In this document: in pieces, positions 23,701 to 30,675 of the stretch | Numbering within the stretch: the first letter of the stretch is position 1 | Layout: the number at the start of each line of letters is the position of its first letter | Assembly (NCBI GenBank): GCA_029860565.1 | Contig: JAOUAY010000002.1 | Location: forward strand, 1-30,675 | DNA length: 30,675 bases | Reading direction: 5' to 3' | DNA from: Candidatus Nitrosopumilus sp. | Lineage (GTDB): Archaea > Thermoproteota > Nitrososphaeria > Nitrososphaerales > Nitrosopumilaceae | The notes under the pieces: generated by a model | What the model saw: the letters and a program-made list of their open reading frames with translations, nothing else | Database searches by the model: none | Told to the model about the DNA's origin: nothing | Position numbers and translations under genes: made by a program

Positions 23701-24115
23701 TGCATATTCCACACTTGGTTCTATGCTTGATAAATTTGACATGCAAGTTAAAAATGCTGAATTAATTGATGCAGTAAATACTTCAGAAATTGTTTCAAAC
23801 GTTATCTCAACACATCTTGTTCCTGACCTAATGGGAAATCTTAGGGCATATGCTAGACAAAGTTTTAGGTGTACAGCCTGTGGAAAATCATTTCGTCGAA
23901 TGCCTCTTATTCAAACATGTGTTTGTGGACATAAATTAATTGCCACAATTACAAGGGGTTCTGTAGAAAAATATCTAAAACTTGCAAAAAGATTGGTTGA
24001 GAAATATGATGTTGGTGAATATCAGAGGGGAAGAATTCATGCTCTATCTGATGAGATTGAACTAGTATTTGGTAAGAGTAAAGGAGATCAATCACTTCTT
24101 ACTGATTATGCCTAG
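20744..24115 (+). CDS. polC: DNA polymerase II (family D) large subunit DP2
   Basis: Catalytic subunit of PolD, the replicative polymerase that works with DP1 and the clamp. The 1123 residues are continuous, with no intein. Visible parts: N-terminal region with GPMRSAGGTESAVTLL (about 150-165), a zinc cluster from Cys634 (CTQC, CSIC, CSNC, CEKC) to about 675, the catalytic DADGDAD at 875-881 of the double-psi-barrel core, and a C-terminal zinc element starting at Cys1043 (CTACGK, later CVCG) used for contact with DP1. All catalytic aspartates are present. It follows the GGGP synthase gene by 12 nt. Its TAG stop lies within the palindrome GCCTAGGC (24110-24117), two bases from the stop of glyA. 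Confidence 0.95.
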   Translation: MSENDAISRIRDIKMPNYYLDYYSSLSTETYTIFEHAASAKSTLVDSSGIVEPRIAFDLADRVAKMHEIDIADPLREILKINGKELSALILAKEIALGKYCLPDASLEDKLDLAVRVGLAIITEGVTIAPLQGISEVKIKKNKDGTDYLSISIAGPMRSAGGTESAVTLLIADHVRKIVGLSKFQANSFDDETGRFVEELRIYEREASSFQFHILDEDIEHVISNLPVELAGVDTDPYEVVNHKGMTRIQTDRVRGGALRVLNDGLIGRSKKLLKRIELYNLDGWEWLNDLKGAVQTGDNQEDAATKRMREVITGRSVLSMPNKLGGFRLRYGRACNTGFAAVGIHPVIAEILDHTIAVGTQIKIDIPGKGATVAFVDSIDTPTVRLNNGDVVKIRDVKHGLEIKNEIEKILHLGDILISFGDFLENNAPLVPSGYVEEFWLEELKQKIQNSNEQYLNQFLSKIPTIDEALKISLDFKFPLHPHYLYFWDKISSEELTKLLDPNKFNETSIEYPIKIKKILENLGTPHKVKNEIIILESQEAKIFFNLLFRKKPIISDLSVPKILTKSSGIQINNKFSTSVGVRIGRPEKTAPRQMKPPTHILFPVGDKGGPTRDLLKASRTEHFFANILNRNCTQCNQPSIGIKCSICGTKTSTTYRCSNCRDTLNEPFCEKCKRKAPSHSHKEFPLKTRLLLAQEKMGIRAREPFKGVKELINQDKIAEPLEKGLVRQNFGLTTFKDGTVRLDATNSPLTQFKPSWIGTSIEKLKELGYSHDIDGKPLESLDQIVEIRMQDVIIPYESGKYLVSTCKYIDVLLEKFYGKSSFYNVKNIEELIGHLIIGLAPHTSVGIVGRIIGYTETHVCFATPNWHSAKRRDADGDADSIILLMDTLLNFSKQFLSDRIGGLMDAPLLVQPHVLPHESQPQAHNLEVSKLFPLEFFESTFQQIKASDITSIEIIKSRLETERQFYGYYFTHSTSSLTTSKSRSAYSTLGSMLDKFDMQVKNAELIDAVNTSEIVSNVISTHLVPDLMGNLRAYARQSFRCTACGKSFRRMPLIQTCVCGHKLIATITRGSVEKYLKLAKRLVEKYDVGEYQRGRIHALSDEIELVFGKSKGDQSLLTDYA

Positions 24116-24117
24116 GC

Positions 24118-25440
24118 TTATCTCAGTTTGACGTATTCGTAAGCACCTAATTTGTTATCAAAACAGAATTTGACTTTTTGATAATCCTTTCTGAATGCTT
24201 TTACTTTCGAAAGTATTTTTTTTGGATCCTTTTTATCAATAATAACTTGTTTTATGAAAGATGCAATTTCTTCCATTTCATTCTTTTTCATTCCAAGTCG
24301 CGTGATTTCAGAAACTCCTAACCTGATTCCACCTGGATGGAAATAATTTCTACCTGCTTTAATATCTCCTGGAATAAGCTGTCTGTTTACTATGATGTTG
24401 GCTTTTTCTAGATTAGCTTCTACTTTTCCACCATCAGAATAATCCAAAACATTAACTGCTATCTGATGTGATTCTGTAAATCCTCTTTTCTCTCCCAATA
24501 CTTTGAATCCCATATCGCTTAAGGCTGCTGCAAATATCTTGGCATTTTTTATGACTTGAATTGCATAATCTTTTCCAAATTCTAAGGCTTCTGCAAAGGC
24601 GATTGCTTTTCCAGCCATATGATGAATATGATGGCTACTTGTAAGACCTGGGAAGGTTGCCTTTTTAATCACCTCTTCATGTTCTTTAGAACCTAAAACA
24701 AGTCCTCCTTGCGGTCCAAACAAAGTTTTATGAGTACTCATGGTCATAGTATCTGCACCTTCTTGTAGAGGATCTTGGAATTTTCCACCCGCAATTAATC
24801 CTGCAACATGAGCTGCATCATAATTGATATGTATATCATAACTTTTTAGAATACTTGATAATTCTTTGACTGGATGTGGAAACAAAAATAGTGAGCCACC
24901 AAACATTGCCATCTTTGGAAGACGATTATCTTTCTTGAGATCTTTCAACTTTTGCTTCGTCTTATCTATATCAATTGTCATTTCTTCTGCATCAAATGGA
25001 TAGAATTCTATTTCTAATCCATGAACTAAACCCGCAGTTCCAGAATGTTCTTTTTTACCATGTGAAATATGTCCACCAGCTGGAATTGAAGGTGCTAACA
25101 TAATGTCACCTGGATTTGTAAATGCAGAATATACTGCCAAGTTTGCAACAACCCCTGAAATTGGTCTTACATCAGCAAATTTTGCTTTGAATAATTTTTT
25201 GGCTAGTTTCATACATTCAAATTCTACATCATCAATGTAAACACAGCCAGCATAAACTCTCTCACCAGGCCATCCTTCAGCATATCTATTTCCAAAATCA
25301 GAAATTATTGCTTCTCGGACTGCAGGACTAGGAATATTTTCACTTGCAATTAATGGAATTGAATTTTCAAACCATTTATGGTGTTCTTTTAATTTTGTAA
25401 AAATTTTATCATAAGATTCTTTGTTTTGTGATTTAACCAT
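24118..25440 (-). CDS. glyA: Serine hydroxymethyltransferase
   Basis: PLP enzyme that interconverts serine and glycine while passing a one-carbon unit to a folate-type carrier. About 440 residues from ATG 25440, usual length. The marks are ASENIPSPAVREA near 35-47, NRYAEGWPGERVYAGC near 51-66, DAAHVAGLIAGG near 208-219 and the PLP-lysine motif STHKTLFGPQGG with Lys about 238. A longer frame starts with TTG at 25449, but TTTAAA (25464-25469) is centred about 26 nt from ATG 25440, supporting the shorter protein. It is divergent from the thermosome gene and convergent with DP2. Confidence 0.94.
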   Translation of the reverse strand: MVKSQNKESYDKIFTKLKEHHKWFENSIPLIASENIPSPAVREAIISDFGNRYAEGWPGERVYAGCVYIDDVEFECMKLAKKLFKAKFADVRPISGVVANLAVYSAFTNPGDIMLAPSIPAGGHISHGKKEHSGTAGLVHGLEIEFYPFDAEEMTIDIDKTKQKLKDLKKDNRLPKMAMFGGSLFLFPHPVKELSSILKSYDIHINYDAAHVAGLIAGGKFQDPLQEGADTMTMSTHKTLFGPQGGLVLGSKEHEEVIKKATFPGLTSSHHIHHMAGKAIAFAEALEFGKDYAIQVIKNAKIFAAALSDMGFKVLGEKRGFTESHQIAVNVLDYSDGGKVEANLEKANIIVNRQLIPGDIKAGRNYFHPGGIRLGVSEITRLGMKKNEMEEIASFIKQVIIDKKDPKKILSKVKAFRKDYQKVKFCFDNKLGAYEYVKLR

Positions 25441-25463
25441 GTTTTGCAACTTGATTTTCCCAA

Positions 25464-25469
25464 TTTAAA
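25464..25469 (-). promoter_or_regulatory. TATA-like box of glyA
   Basis: TTTAAA on the minus strand is centred about 26 nt before ATG 25440, consistent with a leaderless transcript. Confidence 0.45.
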
Positions 25470-25512
25470 AACACCGATACTAAATCAAATCAATCCATCT
25501 TGATCTGGAAGG

Positions 25513-25519
25513 TATAAAA
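25513..25519 (+). promoter_or_regulatory. TATA box of the thermosome gene
   Basis: TATAAAA, the strongest TATA match in the window, is centred 28 nt before ATG 25544. The TTG at 25526 is only about 10 nt from its centre, too close to be translated from this promoter. Confidence 0.6.
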
Positions 25520-25543
25520 GGGGAATTGGTAGTTTTTGGATTT

Positions 25544-27256
25544 ATGGGTATGCAAGCTACTTCAAAGGGAAATATGCCCGTTGTTTTACTAAAAGAAGGC
25601 GGTACAGAAACCAAAGGACGAGAAGCACAAAAGAATAACATTGCAGCAGCAAAAATTATTGCTGAAATCGTTCACACTAGTCTTGGTCCACGAGGAATGG
25701 ATAAAATGCTAGTTGACTCATTAGGTGACGTTACGATTACAAATGATGGTGCAACCATTCTAAAAGAAATTGATGTTCAGCACCCTGCAGCAAAAATGCT
25801 AGTTGAAATTTCTAAAACTACAGATAATGAAGTGGGAGACGGTACAACCTCAGCTGTTGTCTTGGCAGGCGCTTTACTTTCACAGGCTGAATCATTAATT
25901 GATCAAGATGTACATCCTACAATAATTGTTGATGGTTATAGAAAAGCTGCAAGAAAGGCAAAAGAATACCTTGAAGATATTGCAGATACGATTTCAGCAA
26001 ATGATAAAAATATTTTAAATAAAGTTGCAAAAACCTCAATGCAAACAAAACTTGTTAGAAAGGATTCTAATCAGCTTGCAGATATCATTGTAAAATCAGT
26101 TCTTGCTGTTACAGAAAAAGATGGTGAAACTTTTGATGTTGATATTGATGATATCAAAGTAGAAAAGAAGGCAGGTGGCTCTATCAAAGATTCTGTGATT
26201 ATCCAAGGTATTGTTCTTGATAAAGAAATTGTTCATGGAGGTATGCCTAGAAGTATTCCTGAAGCTAAAATTGCATTAATTAACACTGCATTAGAAATTA
26301 GTAAAACTGAAACTGATGCAAAAATTAACATTTCAAATCCTCAACAACTAAAATCATTTCTTGATGAAGAAAATAGAATGTTAAAAACAATGGTTGACAA
26401 AGTTATTGGCTCTGGCGCAAATGTGGTTTTATGTCAAAAAGGGTTGGATGATATGGCTCAACATTATCTAGCAAAAGCTGGAATTATTGCCGTTAGACGA
26501 ATTAAAGAAAGTGATCTTACAAAACTTGCAAAAGCAACAGGTGCTAGAATAGTTACGAATCTTGATGATCTTTTTGAAAAAGATTTGGGTATAGCTGAAC
26601 TTGTTGAAGAAAGAAAAATTGAAGAAGACAAATGGGTATTTGTTGAAGGATGTAAACATCCAAAATCTGTAACATTACTTCTTCGTGGAGGTTCACAAAG
26701 AGTAGTAGATGAGGTCGAACGTTCTGTTCATGATGCTTTAATGGTTGTAAAGGATGTTATTCTAAAACCTGAAATTGTTGCAGGCGGTGGTGCTCCTGAA
26801 ACCTATGCTGCAACAAAAATTAGAGGTTGGGCTAAATCCTTAGAGGGTAGAGAACAACTTGCAGCAGAAAAATTTGCCGATGCATTAGAAGAAATTCCAA
26901 TTACTCTTGCTGAGAATGCAGGAATGGATCCAATTGACACACTTACAGTTCTTCGCTCAAAACAACAAAAAGGAGAAAAATGGACTGGAATTGATGTTAT
27001 GAAAGCAAAAATTGCTAATATGAAATCAAGTGATATTATCGAACCTCTTGCAGTTAAACTTCAAGTTGTTTCTGCAGCTGCTGAGGCCGCATGTATGATT
27101 CTTAGAATTGATGATGTAATTGCTACCCAAAAATCTCCTGGCGGACCACCCGGCGGAGGAGAAGGTGGAATGCCACCTGGAATGGGCGGTATGGGTGGAA
27201 TGCCACCTGGAATGGGCGGTATGGGTGGAATGCCTGACATGGGCGGAATGATGTAA
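25544..27256 (+). CDS. thsA: Thermosome subunit (group II chaperonin)
   Basis: ATP-driven folding chamber subunit of the archaeal CCT/thermosome family. About 570 residues with the N-terminal ATP site [20 protein letters not shown], the catalytic-Asp motif [10 protein letters not shown] near 90, a central apical domain, and the late GGGAPE segment that closes the nucleotide pocket. The C-terminus is a Gly/Met/Pro tail built from a 10-residue unit [10 protein letters not shown], reaching into the cavity in known thermosomes. I place the start at ATG 25544 because of the TATA box; a longer TTG-started frame from 25526 and ATG 25550 are alternatives. Confidence 0.95.
   Translation: MGMQATSKGNMPVVLLKEGGTETKGREAQKNNIAAAKIIAEIVHTSLGPRGMDKMLVDSLGDVTITNDGATILKEIDVQHPAAKMLVEISKTTDNEVGDGTTSAVVLAGALLSQAESLIDQDVHPTIIVDGYRKAARKAKEYLEDIADTISANDKNILNKVAKTSMQTKLVRKDSNQLADIIVKSVLAVTEKDGETFDVDIDDIKVEKKAGGSIKDSVIIQGIVLDKEIVHGGMPRSIPEAKIALINTALEISKTETDAKINISNPQQLKSFLDEENRMLKTMVDKVIGSGANVVLCQKGLDDMAQHYLAKAGIIAVRRIKESDLTKLAKATGARIVTNLDDLFEKDLGIAELVEERKIEEDKWVFVEGCKHPKSVTLLLRGGSQRVVDEVERSVHDALMVVKDVILKPEIVAGGGAPETYAATKIRGWAKSLEGREQLAAEKFADALEEIPITLAENAGMDPIDTLTVLRSKQQKGEKWTGIDVMKAKIANMKSSDIIEPLAVKLQVVSAAAEAACMILRIDDVIATQKSPGGPPGGGEGGMPPGMGGMGGMPPGMGGMGGMPDMGGMM
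27164..27234 (+). repeat. 30-bp tandem repeat in the thermosome tail
   Basis: Two exact copies of a 30-bp unit (27164-27193 and 27194-27223) encoding [10 protein letters not shown], followed by a partial third copy. Slippage here could change tail length between strains. Confidence 0.85.
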
Positions 27257-27264
27257 GTTATTTT

Positions 27265-27272
27265 GAATTTTT
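27265..27272 (+). terminator. Oligo-T tract after the thermosome gene
   Basis: A run of T follows within about 15 nt of the stop codon at 27256, in front of the next gene. Archaeal RNA polymerase commonly ends on such tracts without a hairpin. Confidence 0.35.
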
Positions 27273-27311
27273 TTCAAAACTTTAATTCATAACCAAATTT
27301 ACGAAACAACA

Positions 27312-27586
27312 TTGAACAGAACATCCTCTAAAGCACTTACTAGTTTCAAATATTTTTACTTGGTTGTTTTTTTTGCATTGCTTGCAGGATTTTTTCATCC
27401 ACTTATCACATACACAAGTTTTGATGGAGTAATTGGAGGTGTCTTAATATTATTTTTAGGTCTTGCAGGTGGGGTTTTACTATATAGAGCTGCAACATCT
27501 GAGAGTAAAAGAGCAATATTTCTAGGAGGTGGATTTATTTTGATCACTATTTCATTATTCTATATTTTTCAAATTACTGGAAGATC

Positions 27587-27590
<4 letters not shown>
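27312..27590 (+). CDS. Small membrane protein, three spans
   Basis: A 92-residue membrane protein of unknown function. The hydrophobic segments lie at about 13-31 (FYLVVFFALLAGFFHPLIT), 37-58 (GVIGGVLILFLGLAGGVLLY) and 68-88 (IFLGGGFILITISLFYIF), with a short basic N-terminus. There are no charged residues within the spans and no known motif. The start is TTG at 27312; no ATG lies near. Its stop interlocks with that of the convergent glnA (TTAA shared at 27587-27590). Confidence 0.65.
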
Positions 27591-29047
<1,457 letters not shown>

Positions 29048-29100
29048 TTTTATACTTCAATCAAACACAAATACATCAGCCATTTAAGGATTAGGTAGAA

Positions 29101-29658
29101 ATGTCAGAATCAAATACTGTTGATATCCATTCTTTGCATCATACAGTTTTACGTGAAACTGAAAATGATTCAATTTTAGAAATTAATCCAAATTTTTACA
29201 GAAATCTTGCTGATTTTATTGGAAATCTAAGAAAACAAGAATTTGATGGTATAGAAAATAAAATCAAAAATACTATGATAGAGATGGTTACAGAACTTAC
29301 ATCATTATTGATACAAATCAGACTAGATAAAATTTCAAAAACTTCTGATTTAGAAATTAGCTATCTTTTAGATGAAGAAAAATTTATCCTAGATTCACAA
29401 GAAGATCAAAGAGAAAGAACAGAAATGATCCTTTCTGCAACAATTAATGGAAAATCTAAATTTCTTGAATCATTAGCTCAAAATCACAAAACTAAGAAAA
29501 TCGTCATCAGATTTCTTAATGAAGTAGATGAAATTGTTGGTGCTGATCTTGAAAAATATGGTCCCTTTAAAACTGAAGATATAGCTACAATTCCATATGA
29601 AAATGCTCAGGCCTTAATTTCCAAAAACGTTGCCACGAAGGTTCATTGGAAAGATTAG
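29101..29658 (+). CDS. GINS complex subunit (Gins51-type)
   Basis: Component of the replicative helicase assembly (Cdc45/RecJ-like, MCM, GINS). The 185-residue protein has a helical N-terminal A-domain (about 1-125) with NFYRNLADFIGNLRKQEF and a C-terminal B-domain (about 135-185) with KIVIRFLNEVDEIVGADLEK and Y-G-P-F-K-T-E-D-I-A-T-I-P-Y-E-N-A-Q-A-L-I, a hallmark of archaeal Gins51/Sld5-type subunits. The A-then-B order fits Gins51; thaumarchaea mostly encode one GINS protein, giving a homotetramer. It is divergent from glnA and sits about 5 kb past DP2, in keeping with a replication-rich region. Confidence 0.85.
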   Translation: MSESNTVDIHSLHHTVLRETENDSILEINPNFYRNLADFIGNLRKQEFDGIENKIKNTMIEMVTELTSLLIQIRLDKISKTSDLEISYLLDEEKFILDSQEDQRERTEMILSATINGKSKFLESLAQNHKTKKIVIRFLNEVDEIVGADLEKYGPFKTEDIATIPYENAQALISKNVATKVHWKD

Positions 29659-29690
29659 ATAGAAATTATACCTTTTAGCATGAATATTGT

Positions 29691-29975
29691 ATGTCTCATA
29701 CAGGTGTTGATGTAGTTGATTTTCTATTCTATACAATTTATCCTGTAATTGGAATTTTTGCAGTAGAAATTATTAGCAGATTAGTAAAGGCTCCAAAATG
29801 GATAAAATTATGGACTCAAGCAGTTGTATCAATTGGTTTTGGAGTTTACTATTGGTTTATTCTACCAGCACCACAAAATTTCCCATTAACAGCTATGGTG
29901 ATGTTTGCACTTGCTATTGCTTTAATTTATCAAGGAAGGCGAGCAAAAATTTCCCCCGATAAAAGTCCATATTAA
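29691..29975 (+). CDS. Small membrane protein
   Basis: A 94-residue membrane protein of unknown function. The spans are at about 8-28 (DFLFYTIYPVIGIFAVEIIS), 39-58 (LWTQAVVSIGFGVYYWFILP) and 64-82 (FPLTAMVMFALAIALIYQG), with a basic C-terminal end (RRAKISPDKSPY). ATTATACC at about 29665-29672 is some 23 nt before the ATG, which suits a leaderless start. It follows the GINS gene by 32 nt and ends two bases from the convergent AN1 zinc-finger gene. Confidence 0.65.
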   Translation: MSHTGVDVVDFLFYTIYPVIGIFAVEIISRLVKAPKWIKLWTQAVVSIGFGVYYWFILPAPQNFPLTAMVMFALAIALIYQGRRAKISPDKSPY

Positions 29976-29977
29976 TT

Positions 29978-30199
29978 TTAAAATCTTCCAAAAATCCGTT
30001 TTAAAATATTTGGTTTGTTACGTCCGCCATCTCGAATAACTTTTTTTTCACCAAATTTTTTTGCTCTAATCTGACTGAGCTTTACACATCTATGTTCTTC
30101 AGGAAGTCTATGTTCGGCACAAAAAGGATCCTTACAATAATTGCATTGAAATGGCATATCGGTTAAATCTCCACAATATGCACATTTTTCTGATTGCAT
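29978..30199 (-). CDS. AN1-type zinc-finger protein
   Basis: A 73-residue protein whose first 40 residues match the AN1 finger: Cys6, Cys9, Cys19, Cys22, Cys27, His30, His36 and Cys38, with the typical P-F-C-A-E-H-R-x-P-E-x-H-x-C end. This fold binds two zinc ions. In eukaryotes AN1 proteins are linked to ubiquitin and Cdc48 pathways; in archaea the role is unknown. The rest is basic (IRAKKFGEKKVIRDGGRNK, KRIFGRF), suggesting nucleic-acid or membrane contact. Given cdc48 in the same window a link is tempting but they are 22 kb apart. Confidence 0.85.
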   Translation of the reverse strand: MQSEKCAYCGDLTDMPFQCNYCKDPFCAEHRLPEEHRCVKLSQIRAKKFGEKKVIRDGGRNKPNILKRIFGRF

Positions 30200-30309
30200 A
30201 TTTTCAATTACTAGTTTTCTTTTAATAAAGGTGCCAATATTTGCTTATAGAACTTCTTAGTGTCTAAACATTTTTACGATGATAAAATTGAGTTTATTTC
30301 AGAAATTAG

Positions 30310-30675
30310 ATGATTAAAGATAAGGTTGCAATAATAACTGGAGCCAGTAGTGGTATTGGATTTGCTACTGCTTTAGCATTATCAAAAGCAGGTGCAAAAG
30401 TTGCTATAGGTGCTAGAAGAATTGACAGACTGGAAGAACTTGCAAAAAAAATATCTGCTGATGGTGGAGAAGTTTTTTATCAAAAATTAGATGTAACACA
30501 AAGATCTGAATGTGAAAATTTTACTAAAGCAGTTTTAGACAAATGGGCCTCTATTGATATTCTTGTAAATAATGCAGGTTTGATGCCTTTGAGTTTCTTC
30601 AAGAGTCTCAAATTTGATGAATGGGATAGAATGGTTGATGTGAATATCAAAGGCGTTTTGTATTCTACAGGCGCT
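30310..30675 (+). CDS. Short-chain dehydrogenase/reductase, partial
   Basis: The first 122 codons of an SDR oxidoreductase, cut by the window edge. It begins MIKDKVAIITGASSGIGFAT with the NAD(P)-binding T-G-x3-G-I-G motif, has GARR near residue 35 (basic residues there favour NADP), and the structural N-N-A-G motif near residue 87. The catalytic Ser-Tyr-Lys region lies beyond the edge. Substrate cannot be told. A TATA-like GATAAAAT centred about 27 nt before the ATG supports the start. Confidence 0.9.
   Translation, partial: MIKDKVAIITGASSGIGFATALALSKAGAKVAIGARRIDRLEELAKKISADGGEVFYQKLDVTQRSECENFTKAVLDKWASIDILVNNAGLMPLSFFKSLKFDEWDRMVDVNIKGVLYSTGA

Noticed and set aside
20744..24115. Intein in DP2
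   Set aside because: The conserved blocks run without interruption and the length of 1123 residues is normal for an intein-free protein.
24110..24117. GCCTAGGC palindrome as a terminator or site
   Set aside because: It overlaps both stop codons of a convergent pair and is only 8 bp; coding constraint and chance explain it.
27026..27277. His/Ser-rich repetitive frame on the minus strand
   Set aside because: It is the reverse reading of the thermosome Gly-Met tail repeats.

Overview
The window looks like a chromosome segment of an ammonia-oxidising-type thaumarchaeon (Nitrososphaerota), most like the Nitrosopumilus/Nitrosarchaeum branch. The reasons are an A+T-rich, gene-dense sequence with very short intergenic gaps and an archaeal information-processing set: TFB, both subunits of family-D DNA polymerase, Orc1/Cdc6, a GINS subunit, Cdc48 and a thermosome. 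It also has an archaeal lipid enzyme (GGGP synthase) and a CFI-box secreted protein. Many promoters have a TATA-like box centred 24-28 nt before the start codon, which is the layout of leaderless archaeal mRNAs. No ammonia-oxidation gene lies here, so the lineage call rests on gene content and style.

Left part (1-5.7 kb): a cation/proton antiporter, a decayed small zinc-ribbon gene, several lineage-type small proteins (one intact Cys-rich frame lacks a normal start codon), a CrcB/Fluc fluoride channel, a DUF1059 protein, a TFB paralogue, a secreted proline-rich coiled-coil protein and a small CxxC/His protein. Middle part (5.7-15 kb): a minus-strand hsp20-cdc48 unit whose junction carries a hairpin over the cdc48 ribosome-binding site; an ACT-like protein; an NDH-2-type oxidoreductase; a membrane-anchored cyclophilin fused to a CFI-box; a PH-like protein followed by cobalamin-pathway cbiE; a cupredoxin-like secreted protein whose copper ligands look replaced; and a SpoIIM-like membrane protein.

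Right part (15-30.7 kb) is a replication district: PolD small subunit (DP1), convergent and overlapping orc1/cdc6, then a 486-bp gene-free region that I read as a replication origin. It holds two identical 25-bp repeats closely resembling archaeal ORB elements, with a dyad centred between them, an A+T-rich tract and five GTTAAC sites. Next come a small winged-helix-like protein, a SpoVT/AbrB-like protein, a membrane-anchored winged-helix protein and another HTH-like protein. These are followed by the GGGP synthase-DP2 operon, glyA, thermosome, glnA, a GINS subunit, small membrane and zinc-finger proteins, and a truncated SDR gene at the right edge.

The most interesting points are the origin with its neighbouring set of unnamed DNA-binding-type proteins, the SD-sequestering hairpin between hsp20 and cdc48, the palindromic shared TATA box between DP1 and the SpoIIM-like gene, the apparent AUA/AUC start of the small Cys-rich protein, and the near-total absence of space between convergent genes. 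I saw no CRISPR array, insertion sequence, rRNA or tRNA.
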